NCBI GenBank assembly: GCA_950022295.1
Contig: OX465601.1
Span: 176,331,501 to 176,395,500 of the forward strand
DNA length: 64,000 nucleotides
Origin: Bromus sterilis
Lineage: Eukaryota; Streptophyta; Magnoliopsida; Poales; Poaceae
Direction of reading: 5' to 3'
Shown: positions 37,001 through 47,100 of the stretch, in pieces
Layout of the letters: each line of letters begins with the position of its first letter
Numbering within the stretch: position 1 is the stretch's first letter
The notes under the pieces: generated by a model
Databases searched by the model: none
Told to the model about the DNA's origin: nothing
What the model saw: the letters and a program-made list of their open reading frames with translations, nothing else
Translations under genes and position numbers: made by a program

Positions 37001-38140
37001 CGAAGCAGAAGACCACGGCGGAGGTGAAGGACAAGACGGCGATGACGATTGATTAGCAGAAGCTCGCCGACGACGACCGTGGCGGCTCGGTACTCCGGCG
37101 ACCATGGCAAATGGTGACAGAGGAAGAAATCGAGGGGGAGAGGTTAGGGGTTTCGATCGTGAGCTCACCAGGAACTCAACAGAGGTGGTGGCGATGGCTG
37201 GGGTGGTTCAACGGCGACGGAATCGACGAAGTCGTGCGGCGGCCGTAGACGAAGACGACGACACGATTCAGCAGCTCCAGGGGGCTTCAGCTCCTCCTAC
37301 TCCGCTCGAAGAAGAAGACGACTGCGGTGAAGACGATGGACAGGGTCCTGGGGCTTCTCGGCGTCGATGGCTACGCGGGGTCTTGACGGTGCTCCGGCGT
37401 TCTTCTCGGGCGGCGACGAATCGGGCGAGAGAGGAGGGGAGGGAGCTCGTGGAGGGGGGGGGAAGTGGAGCGGGGCGTCTCCAGGACGTGTCCAGGTACG
37501 AGAAGAGGCCACGGGGAGGCCTGGAAGCTCGAAGGCGTCGAGGTGGCGTCCACGGCTGGCTCGGTGGCATTCCACCGAGCAGCTTGGAGGCGCGGGGTGG
37601 GGAAGAAGACCCCTGTGCCATTTTGGGCCGGCTGGGCTGGGTGGGCCGGCTTCGCCTGGGCATCTGGTAAGGTTCCTTCTTCTTTTTCTTATTTCCTTTT
37701 TCTGTTTTCTTCTGACATTTGTTCTGTTTAGCTAAATAAAATAGCTAATTTTTTTATTAAATGCTGAAAACTTTTATATGGCCTCATAATAAAATAGACT
37801 AGCCACTTATAAAGTTTCAACATTTTTAAAATTCAAATAATCTGAATCTTAAATCAAATAGGGGTATTTCTTTAATTCCAAGGCACTGTTTGAATATTTG
37901 AAAAATCTATGAGCATGGGGTGGGTCCCACATCACTTGATATGTGATCACACTCATTTATAAGACTTTCCAAAAATCTAACCTGAAGTTTAGGAGAAGAT
38001 TTTTATCTGGCCTTTTGAATTAATTCATCTGGGGGGTTTCCTTCTCCCATTTTGATTTTGTTTTTGAATTTCCTTTGATTTCTTTCATGAATGCAAAGTT
38101 ACTTTGATCCTAGCACATTACCTAACAGAGGGTTCTGACA
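34074..38140 (-). repeat. TE-7 3' LTR
   Basis: Minus strand TGTCAGAACCC...GGTCCCGACA. GC-rich block at about 36760-37680. The polyadenylation-like AATAAA is near 34615-34625 (minus). The position equivalent to the TE-5 TATA box reads GATAAAA (about 35965). Confidence 0.95.
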
Positions 38141-41100
38141 ACTCGCCCCCACTCAACAGAATCTCGTCCCGAGATTCAGAAGTCTGCGGGAGGAAGGTGG
38201 GGTACTCGGCATTGAGACGGTCTTCTCTTTCCCACGTAGCTTCTCTTTCAGAGTGCTGTGACCATTGCACTTTCAGAAACCTAATCTTCTGATGACGAGT
38301 GACACGCTCTGCGGAATCAAGAATACGAACGGGGTATTCTCGATAAGAAAGGTCATCTTGGAGATCAAGCGTTTCATGGTCGACTTCGCGGATGGGGTCC
38401 TTGAAGCAACGCCTGAGTTGGGACACATGGAATACATCATGTACTCGGGAGAGGTGCGGAGGTAGTTCAAGTTGGTAGGCAACTTCTCCACGTTTAGCAA
38501 TAATGCGGAAAGGTCCGATGTAACGCTGGGCCAACTTGCCTTTGATACCGAAACGTTGGGTTCCCTTCAGAGGAGTAACCCGAAGGTAAGCCTTCTCATC
38601 CAGATTGTAGCTCTCTTGCCTATGATGACGATCATAGTAGCTTTTCTGACGAGACTGGGCTGCTTTCAATTGATCACGAACAATGCGAACTTGCTCTTCT
38701 GCTTCCTTGATCATATTCGGTCCAAAGAATTGTCTTTCACCGGTTTCTGACCAGTTTAGTGGTGTTCGACATCGTCGTCCATATAGGACTTCAAAAGGAG
38801 CCATGTTCAGACTAGATTGAAAACTATTGTTATAAGCAAATTCAGCGAATGGAAGAGACTCCTCCCAATTCTTTCCGAATGAGATAACACAAGCTCTGAG
38901 CATGTCTTCAAGAATTTGGTTAACCCTTTCGACTTGACCGCTAGACTGAGGATTGAAAGCTGTACTAAAGGAGAGATGAGTTCCCATAGCATTCTGAAAG
39001 CTTCCCCAAAATCTAGAGGTGAAAAGGCTACCGCGATCAGAATTGATTTCCAAAGGAACACCATGAAGGGATATAATTCTAGAGATGTACAAGTCCGCTA
39101 ACTGGCTAGCAGTTATAGACTCGCGAACCGGAAGGAAGTGAGCAACTTTGGAAAGCCTATCTATGACAACGAAGATGGCATTGTTTCCTTTCTGGGTTCT
39201 TGGAAAGCCGGTGATGAAGTCCATACCGACTTTGTCCCATTTCCACTCGGGAATAGACAAAGGTTGAAGTGTACCAGCAGGTCTTTGATGTTCTGCCTTA
39301 ATGCGACGACAAACATCACATTCGGCAACAAATTGAGCAATGTCTCTCTTCATCCTAGTCCACCACAATCTCTGGCGTAGATCTCGGTACATTTTTGTGC
39401 TACCGGGATGAATCGAGAGGGGTGTGTCATGGGCTTCCTTGAGGATGAGTTGCCTTAGTTCCTTATTCTTAGGTACTACCAAATGATTTTCAAAGAATAC
39501 CGTTCCTTTTCTATCTGTGGAGAAACATTTAGCAACTCCGCTAGCAATGTTCTCCTTGATCCGGCGAACACCTCGTGCACGCCTTTGGGCAACTATGATT
39601 TGATCCTCACGAGTTGGTTTCACCACCAAGGTAGAAAGATAGCCATGAGGAACAATCTCAAGATTGAGCTTGCGAAATTCCTCATGAAGAAGTGGTTGAT
39701 ACTGTTGTAACATGAGGTTGTTACAATACGACTTACGACTTAGTGCATCAGCCATGACATTGGCTTTGCCTGGGGTGTAAGAAATTACTACGTCGTAATC
39801 TTTTATCAACTCAATCCAGCGTCTTTGCCTGAGATTAAGATCTGGCTGGGTGAAAATATATTTGAGGCTTTGGTGGTCGGAATAAATCTCGCAACGGTTA
39901 CCAAGGAGGTAATGTCGCCAAGTTGTTAGGGCATGAACTACGGCAGCGAGTTCAAGGTCATGGGTAGGATAGTTCTCTTCATGTGGCCGCAACTGGCTTG
40001 AAGCATAAGCTACCACATGTTGATCTTGCAGAAGTATGCATCCTAACCCTTGCCGTGATGCGTCACAATAGATTTCGAAATCCTTTTTGGTGTCTGGAGG
40101 TGCAAGTACGGGTGCAGAAGTCAATCTTCTTTTTAGCTCTTGAAATCTTTCCTCGCACTTGGGAGTCCATAGGAATTTCTTATCTTTCTTGAGGAGTTCA
40201 GTTAGAGGCTTTGCAACTTTAGAAAAGTTCTCGACGAAGCGACGGCAATAGCTGGCTAGGACAAGAAAACTCCTAACTTGCTTAACCGATTCAGGTGGAG
40301 TCCAGCCAAGGACGGCCTGAACTCTCTCAGGATTCATAGCAATGCCTTTTGCAGAAATCACGTGGCCTAAGTAGGTCACTTCTTGTAGCCAGAATTCACA
40401 CTTGGAGAATTTAGCATACAGGCGATGCTCTCTAAGTTTCATCAATACCAGCCTTAGGTGTTCGGCATGTTCTTCTTCGTTCTTCGAGTATATAAGGATG
40501 TCATCGAGGTAAACCACGACGAACTGGTCCAAATACTCCATGACGATCGAATTCATCATGCATGAGAAAGTGGCGGGGGCATTGGTTAAACCAAAGGACA
40601 TGACGGTGTACTCGTAAAGACCATAACGAGTAGTAAAAGCCGTTTTGGGAATGTCCTCGTTTCGGATCTTGATTTGATGATAACCTAATCTCAAATCCAT
40701 CTTGGAGAAGACAGAGGATCCTACAAGTTGATCATAAAGATCATTGATCCTGGGCAGTGGGTACTTGTTCTTTATCGTCGCTAAATTTAGCGGGCGATAG
40801 TCTACGCACATCCTTTCTGTTCCATCTTTCTTCGTTACGAACAGAACGGGGCAACCCCATGGCGATGAGCTAGGGCGGATGAAGCCTTTCTCCAACAAAG
40901 CTTCCAGTTGGGTTTTAAGCTCAGCTAACTCACGTGGGGCCATTTTGTATGGGCGTTTAGAAATTGGTGCGGTTCCTGGGGCAAGATCCACTATAAACTC
41001 TACACATCTATCGGGTGGCATGCCCGGCAGCTCTTCAGGAAAGACATCCGGGAAGTCACGAACCACCGGAATATCTTCAAATTCGGGAAGGGGAAGTACA

Positions 41101-42605
41101 TTCAAGGAATGCACTTGGGTTCTTGTTCTGGGTGAGGTATAGTTGACTGTTTTGCCTGAAGGGTGGGTGAGTTTCACGGATTTGCCTTTGCAATCCAGGT
41201 AGGCATTCTGTCTTGATAGCCAATCCATGCCAAGGATGACATCAATGTCTGAAGACTTGAGGGCTATGAGTGAAGCAAGGAATACTAAACCCTCAATTGC
41301 AATTTGATTACCATGGCTTACTCTATTAGTTTGCCATCTTGACCCTGGAGTTTGAATAATCATTGGGGTGGACAATTCAACAAAAGATAACTCATGACGA
41401 AGTGCATAACTTTCCGACATGAATGAATGAGATGCTCCTGGGTCGAAAAGAACGGAAGTAGGAACATAATTGACTGGGAGCGTACCAAGAATGACGTCAG
41501 TGGTGTCGTCAGTCTCTTCGGCGGCGATCTGGTTCACACGTCCACGAGTGGCGGGAGGAGAGGGTTTGGCGATGTAGACCTTCTGGGGTGGCTTGCCACG
41601 ACCATTGTTGTTGTTGTTGCCTCCGGCACGGGGTGGAGCATTCTGATGCTGGAGCTGGTTCTGGGGACACTCACGAGAATAGTGGCCTGCCTGACCACAC
41701 TTGTAACAAGCTCCAAAAACAGTGCGTGGAGCTGGGTTGTTTGGTGGAGCTGGGTGGAACTGGGTTGGTGGACGAGGCGCCACATAGGATGGCCTCGGTG
41801 GGTTGTTCTGGCGGAACATGCTGTTTGGGATCCAGATCTTGCGCTTCTGGGAGCTAGAACTGGATGAACTGTCGTCTCTAGGGTGTTTGCGAAAATCGTT
41901 GGGGGTGTTCATGTCCTCGGCCTTGATGGCCTTGTTGACAAGGACCTGGAATGTGGCAAAGTCATGAAGATTGAGCTCACGACGGAGTCCAGTGTTGAGG
42001 CCACGATGGAACCTCTCTTGTTTCTTGGAGTCGGTGGAGACTTCTTCGGTAGCATAATGAGAAAGTCGGTTGAACTCACGACTGAAATCGTCAACGGTTC
42101 TTCTGCCTTGGGTGAGGTTGCAGAACTCCTCACGCTTACGGTCCATAAGACCCTTGGGAATGTGGTGCTCGCGGAAAGAAGTACAGAATTCCTCCCAAGA
42201 TGCAGGCGGTCCAACGGGATGCATATTCAGAAAGTTCTCCCACCAAGAGCTAGCTGCACCTTCGAGGTGATAGGTGGCATAGCTGACCTTGTCACCAGTT
42301 GCAACACGGCCTTCTTGGAGCTTCCTCTCGATGCTGCGAAGCCAGTCATCGGCGTCAAGGGGCTCGGTGGAGTAACTGAAAACTGGGGGATGAAGCCGGA
42401 TGAAGTCGTTCAGGGACACAAACTCATTGCGCTGCTGAGTGGTGTTGCGAGCAATGACTTCCAACAGATGGTGAGAGTCTCGGCGGTTCCTCTCGACCTC
42501 CATCAGAACCTGTGCCATCGTGGGTGGGGGTGGAAGGTTGCCTTCCTCCTGGTCATTTCCACGACCTTGGTTCCGACCAACCTGGCCACGGGTTCCTTGA
42601 GACAT
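38118..42605 (-). CDS. gag-pol: TE-7 gag-pol polyprotein with chromodomain
   Basis: One uninterrupted frame. The open frame reaches 42689, but I choose the ATG at 42605 because it matches the TE-5 start and directly follows an acceptor-like TTCAG; this gives 1495 residues. With residue numbers counted from 42689 (subtract 28): gag about 90-260; CCHC knuckle C328, C331, H336, C341; protease DPGAS 416-420; RT with YLDD 727-730; RNase H with D876, E913, D938; integrase zinc finger H1087, H1094, C1124, C1127; catalytic D1157, D1218, E1254 (35 residues between the last two); chromodomain about 1450-1495. The clade role is reverse transcription, integration and, through the chromodomain, targeting to heterochromatin. 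The stop lies 23 bases inside the 3' LTR. A V replaces G in the RSFLGLASY motif, so activity is not certain. Confidence 0.95.
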   Translation of the reverse strand: MSQGTRGQVGRNQGRGNDQEEGNLPPPPTMAQVLMEVERNRRDSHHLLEVIARNTTQQRNEFVSLNDFIRLHPPVFSYSTEPLDADDWLRSIERKLQEGRVATGDKVSYATYHLEGAASSWWENFLNMHPVGPPASWEEFCTSFREHHIPKGLMDRKREEFCNLTQGRRTVDDFSREFNRLSHYATEEVSTDSKKQERFHRGLNTGLRRELNLHDFATFQVLVNKAIKAEDMNTPNDFRKHPRDDSSSSSSSQKRKIWIPNSMFRQNNPPRPSYVAPRPPTQFHPAPPNNPAPRTVFGACYKCGQAGHYSRECPQNQLQHQNAPPRAGGNNNNNGRGKPPQKVYIAKPSPPATRGRVNQIAAEETDDTTDVILGTLPVNYVPTSVLFDPGASHSFMSESYALRHELSFVELSTPMIIQTPGSRWQTNRVSHGNQIAIEGLVFLASLIALKSSDIDVILGMDWLSRQNAYLDCKGKSVKLTHPSGKTVNYTSPRTRTQVHSLNVLPLPEFEDIPVVRDFPDVFPEELPGMPPDRCVEFIVDLAPGTAPISKRPYKMAPRELAELKTQLEALLEKGFIRPSSSPWGCPVLFVTKKDGTERMCVDYRPLNLATIKNKYPLPRINDLYDQLVGSSVFSKMDLRLGYHQIKIRNEDIPKTAFTTRYGLYEYTVMSFGLTNAPATFSCMMNSIVMEYLDQFVVVYLDDILIYSKNEEEHAEHLRLVLMKLREHRLYAKFSKCEFWLQEVTYLGHVISAKGIAMNPERVQAVLGWTPPESVKQVRSFLVLASYCRRFVENFSKVAKPLTELLKKDKKFLWTPKCEERFQELKRRLTSAPVLAPPDTKKDFEIYCDASRQGLGCILLQDQHVVAYASSQLRPHEENYPTHDLELAAVVHALTTWRHYLLGNRCEIYSDHQSLKYIFTQPDLNLRQRRWIELIKDYDVVISYTPGKANVMADALSRKSYCNNLMLQQYQPLLHEEFRKLNLEIVPHGYLSTLVVKPTREDQIIVAQRRARGVRRIKENIASGVAKCFSTDRKGTVFFENHLVVPKNKELRQLILKEAHDTPLSIHPGSTKMYRDLRQRLWWTRMKRDIAQFVAECDVCRRIKAEHQRPAGTLQPLSIPEWKWDKVGMDFITGFPRTQKGNNAIFVVIDRLSKVAHFLPVRESITASQLADLYISRIISLHGVPLEINSDRGSLFTSRFWGSFQNAMGTHLSFSTAFNPQSSGQVERVNQILEDMLRACVISFGKNWEESLPFAEFAYNNSFQSSLNMAPFEVLYGRRCRTPLNWSETGERQFFGPNMIKEAEEQVRIVRDQLKAAQSRQKSYYDRHHRQESYNLDEKAYLRVTPLKGTQRFGIKGKLAQRYIGPFRIIAKRGEVAYQLELPPHLSRVHDVFHVSQLRRCFKDPIREVDHETLDLQDDLSYREYPVRILDSAERVTRHQKIRFLKVQWSQHSEREATWEREDRLNAEYPTFLPQTSESRDEILLSGGELSEPSVR
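38141..38154 (-). other. Polypurine tract of TE-7
   Basis: Minus strand GAGTGGGGGCGAGT, identical to TE-5, next to the 3' LTR. It is also translated as part of the gag-pol C terminus (SGGELSE). Confidence 0.8.
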
Positions 42606-42606
42606 C

Positions 42607-42620
42607 CTGAAGGTGAAAAC
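42607..42620 (-). promoter_or_regulatory. Candidate 3' splice site before gag
   Basis: The minus strand reads GGTTTTCACCTTCAG then GATGTC, with the gag ATG one base after AG. TE-5 has an analogous T-rich ...CACAG-GATGTC at about 9782-9798. Confidence 0.4.
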
Positions 42621-42935
42621 CAAAGTCAAACAGAGTTGATTGGGAGAGTCTAAACAAGGTATTGAAGTACTGGAAGGATTACAGAGCAAAGGAAGTAATC
42701 ATCTTGACAACATGGTGATAAAGCATACAAGCCATATATTCACAAGCTGTCATACAAACCATACATCGTTTTAGTACAAGCACCAAGCTAATACAAACGT
42801 GATGAAGATGATACATCCTTCAGAGGCACTCTGACTTCCTATACATTATTTATCTAAGCCTCTGGAACTTATACACCTTGCGTACAATACACTAAGATAC
42901 TACTACATCATCACTAAGTAAGACCACAGGCGGTC

Positions 42936-43715
42936 TCACTCATCTCCATCTCCATAGTAGTCCTCATAAAAGTTACCCGCGTAACCCGGTAGCTGGAGGT
43001 GACCATCGGAAAACACGGAGGCTTGTGGACCCTGATATCCATTTGGGCAAGGATGGGGCCTAGGTCCAGCGTAGGGTGGAAGCAAAGGACCACGGGGTGG
43101 AAAAATGCCTCCAATCTCGGGCCAAGCAACTCGAGAAGGCATCTGAGTCCTCACTGGGTAGATAGCATCATGCTCAACTGATCCCACACTCACAAAGGGT
43201 GCCAAAAGTGTCAGTGCTCGATACAGACGAATACGGGTGGCGTGAAGCTCGAAACGGAGAGCGCGTGCATCACGATCTCTGTCACTAGAAAACCTAGCAG
43301 TCATCTGAAGTGTGGGATCCTCTGCAGAGTGATCTGAGTAGAGTCCGGTGTAATATCCCTCTTCTCCTGGAAGTGTAGCAGGGATATAGCGGAAAGAGGT
43401 CTCTCTCAGCAAAGTGTGCTCCTCTCTCAGAAGTGTCATACATGAGTATGCAGCATCCTGCACAGCCATGTTCTCGGTAATGCCAATGCCATGTCCAAAG
43501 TGGATAGGCTGAGTGACCCCAACGTGGTGCGGGTAGATCCGAACAATGAAGTGGAACTGCGTCTGGTTGAAGTCGTGGAACTGCTCCTCAACGGTGTACT
43601 CAGGGTACCACCGATATACCACATAGGACATCATCTCGATCAACGTGGTGGGTTGGCCACGCACACCGAGGCACCTGGTCAAACGAACAATCTGCCGAGG
43701 GGGAAGATCTGCCAT
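42936..43715 (-). CDS. Extra leader ORF of TE-7, 259 aa, dsRBD-like N-terminal half
   Basis: The ATG follows a pyrimidine-rich tract ending TTTCAG. It lies between the primer site and gag, on the same strand. TE-5 and TE-6 have leaders of only about 470 and 650 bases and lack it. I do not recognise a named family. Residues 22-98 follow the layout of a double-stranded RNA-binding domain: a first helix (LIEMMSYVVYRWYPEY), a strand (FHFIVRIYP), a Gly-rich turn (FGHGIG) and a helix with paired Ala (AVQDAAYSCMTLL). The Lys pair expected at the second helix start is absent (TENM instead). Residues 140-180 are Arg-rich and helical-looking; the last ~60 are Pro/Gly/Tyr-rich and end in DYYGDGDE. No signal peptide or membrane segment. 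Product function unknown; the domain call is inference. Confidence 0.7.
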   Translation of the reverse strand: MADLPPRQIVRLTRCLGVRGQPTTLIEMMSYVVYRWYPEYTVEEQFHDFNQTQFHFIVRIYPHHVGVTQPIHFGHGIGITENMAVQDAAYSCMTLLREEHTLLRETSFRYIPATLPGEEGYYTGLYSDHSAEDPTLQMTARFSSDRDRDARALRFELHATRIRLYRALTLLAPFVSVGSVEHDAIYPVRTQMPSRVAWPEIGGIFPPRGPLLPPYAGPRPHPCPNGYQGPQASVFSDGHLQLPGYAGNFYEDYYGDGDE

Positions 43716-43841
43716 CTGAAACAGAAAGAAGGAGTTTGCAAATGCATCAGATTATGAGATAAACCTGGAATGACTCGGACAACATAACGACTGTAATTGC
43801 AAGAAAAAGACAATTTATTACAACATGGAAACAACACTTAC
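43716..43841 (-). promoter_or_regulatory. Candidate short intron upstream of the leader ORF
   Basis: On the minus strand a strong donor-like GTAAGT starts at 43841 and an acceptor-like CTTTCTGTTTCAG ends at 43716, immediately before the ORF ATG. The same donor could instead pair with the acceptor at 42607, skipping the ORF. No RNA evidence is available. Confidence 0.35.
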
Positions 43842-44121
43842 ATACGATGTAATAAATCAGGGAGCATAACCACTCTAACAAACCGATCACAACTTTCCTA
43901 CGGCTACAAGGAAGAAAACAACGAGATGTTCTAATCAGACAGAGAAGAGCCTAGTCCTATCTTCCCGTAGAATAAGATGAGGGTGACTCAGAACTCAGAA
44001 CGAAGGGGGTAAGGGAAAAAAAGAAGCCTTACGTTGTTCCCTTATATACCCAGAGTAACTATATACCTATAGCAAGCTAGACTCGACTTCGGCCAAGGCT
44101 ACTAGTCCTACAGTCAGTCCT

Positions 44122-44133
44122 GCTCTGATACAA
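44122..44133 (-). other. Primer binding site of TE-7 (tRNA-iMet type, one mismatch)
   Basis: The minus strand reads TTGTATCAGAGC four bases after the 5' LTR end; the TE-5 site is TGGTATCAGAGC, so the second base differs. Confidence 0.8.
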
Positions 44134-44137
44134 AGTC

Positions 44138-47100
44138 TGTCGGGACCCGGGGTTAGTGTATGCAAGTACAGCTAAGACATAGTCATATGGAGAGCCGAGA
44201 ACCGTACCCACTTGTCTAAGCAGACAAGGCCAAGCACAGAACGTTCTCGGAAAGCATCGTACGTGAGGGGCATCCCATCCAGGCCGGATGATCAACTGAG
44301 ATGGGTCCTCATCGTCCGCACACAAGTCTAATGATATGGGTGGTGAACTCCCATATTCAAAGACAAGTCGCCTCAACCATACTATCGACTATCTCAAAAC
44401 TCTTACATAGACTTACTCCAGCCCGATCACTTAGTCGGGGTCTAGGGCGGGCTCGATCATACCACAAAGTGTGCACGAGACGGAGTCTCGAACAATCGCA
44501 TCGCGATGCCCCAAGCTGCGCACATCTAAGGGCCACTTGGTGTATGAAACACCGCCAGCCAGAACACAACTAAGGTCTCGAAAACCCATGCAAAGACATG
44601 CATGTTATAAACATACACGCAGCACACATGCCTTGTATGAACAGCAGGTACCATTGCAATTCTCTACAAAGTGTACATATTTATTGATAACTCTTATAGA
44701 GTGCAAACAGAGATCACAAACATGTGATCCAACATTACAACACAAACGGAAGAAAATTATGTCTGAGTACAGACAAGTTTAACAAATGGCTTAAGAAGCC
44801 TTATTTAAACACAAGCCCTCCACGAGGGAACAAGTCGTCTGACTGGGACTAGACTAATTGGTCTTCAGTCGTCCAGCTCGATGAAGAATCCACCTTCGGG
44901 GTCAGTGGCATCATCTAAAACATAGATTAAGCAAACGTGAGTACAAAATCGTACTCAGCAAGACTTACATAGGAGCTATACTACTCATGCACATGTATCA
45001 AGGTAAAGGGAGGTGGGGTTCACTTGCAGAAATGCCAGCTTTGACTTGGCTAATCCTGAACTACGAGTACCAGACTATTAGGTAAGAAGCATACACGAGT
45101 CCACTACTTTCTCCAACCAATTACACCACTATGGTGCCTTCCTCGTCTTCCCCACGAGAAAGCACGCCATAGCACTCACACTTATCTTGGTGTATTTTAG
45201 AAGTATCCGGTTCAAGTTATCTAATAATCAAGCTAAGCTTTCCAAGCAGTCCATAACCGCGGACGCGGCTATTCGAATAGTTTTGTTAACCCTGCAGGGG
45301 TGTACCGCTACACACACATGATCATCATTTACCGCCTTTGATCTCGACACCATTCAAGGGGTGCCAGCGAGGATGCTCACCACAACTGTTACCTCATAGC
45401 CGATCTAGTCCGAGAAAGCCGCCTACTTGGGTTGGTTACCACAATCGTGAACCGGCCGGTTTACCGAAGTGGACCCAAGTGATGTGTGCGTGGTGCATAA
45501 GCCGGTCTCGGATGAGCCGTTCTCTCACTTAGCATCCAGGCCACAAACCTACTAGAACTCCGAACTATTGCGACATCTGGACATCGAAAGGGATGAGTTA
45601 GTAAGTTGAGAGGGGTCAGTGAGCCCAATGTGTGGTTGTACTCTTCATCTTGGATCACCACACAAGAACTCGGACTTAAGGCGGTGTACAACGAGACAAC
45701 CCACCGTGTACTCCGACACAGCCTCTCATCGTTCACCTTGTATTAGGGTCGATTCACCAACACTTTTCTACCATCATCAACATGATCATTCCCATCCCGA
45801 CTCACATCACAGTAACATCATGGTATCATACTAAGCATGCAATAAGCAGTAACATTGTAGGGGCCACATGATATCAAACAACTCCTACATTTGCTAGGAT
45901 TGTGGTTTGCTTACTACTGTGACAAAATGATAGGTCATGCAAAGGAATGGGTTCATCTATGCGGTAGAAACGAATCATGGTGATCATCCTAAACAATGCA
46001 TAAGCGAGACATGAGAGGGAAGTGGGATTTTATCGACATGATCAATGGGGGTTTGCTTGCCTTGCTGACGAGGTTCGGGTTCTGGGTCTTCAACGAAGGG
46101 GGCAGCCTCCTGCTCCGGTTCCACCTCTACTCGACAAACAACAAGCAAAGTAGCAAAGTAAATACAATGCGCAAGCACATGATGGAAGGTTGAAACTTGA
46201 TGTATATGCTTTGATGTGTGAAGCAATTCCATTTAAATGGAGTATATTGCAAATTGAATTGCAAATTCAAACTCCAATTTGAATTCAAATTAGCCAAGTT
46301 GCATGTGACATTGTTTGATCATTTTTAACCTTCTTCAAATGTGTATGATATGCCTCTGATGTGTGGTTGAATTGTAGCATAATTCCATGGGCCAAGTTGC
46401 AAAAGCATTTGATTTGAATTTGAATTAATTTCAAATAAACCAAATGACATATGCTACTGGTCCCATTTTAAAATCAACTCAAACATAGTTGAAAGTTGCA
46501 TATTTGGAAAGATAATTTTCTCCTGATCATTTTTCATATATTATTTGTCCAATTTGGAGTTAATATGATTTTTCTATGAATTTCCAAAGTTTGGGGTATT
46601 TTCTGGAATTTCTGGAATTTCTTTAATCAATTTGATTTTCTGTAAATTCATTTAAATCGATTTATTGCGTCAGGCTGACATGTGGGTCCAGGGTGTCAGT
46701 GACTGAGTGAGTTAATCCGTTGGTTTAAGTTAATCCAGTGGCTTAATTAAGCCACTGGGCCCACTGGTCAGTGACCCAGGGGGTCATTAGGCGGGTGATT
46801 AACGGGGGGGTTGGGCTAACCCGCCGGCGGCTAAACGCCGGCGACCAGACCGCGGCGGCGCTCTGCGTTCTCCCTCTCCTGGCCTCCACTCTCTGCGCCG
46901 AGACCACAGGGATGTAGCCCTTGCGCTCGCACGTCACCTGGTGCACGCGGATGACCTCGGGGGTGACCAAATCGACGACGGCGACGACCCTCCGCGGCGG
47001 CCGTGGCACGGGCTCGTGGTGAAACTCGCAGCAGAGCACCATTGAAGCCAATGTTGGGTGCGTTCGAAGCAGAAGACCACGGCGGAGGTGAAGGACAAGA

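Noticed and set aside
41883..42653. 256-codon plus-strand ORF
   Set aside because: Antisense shadow of the TE-7 gag region; no domain of its own.
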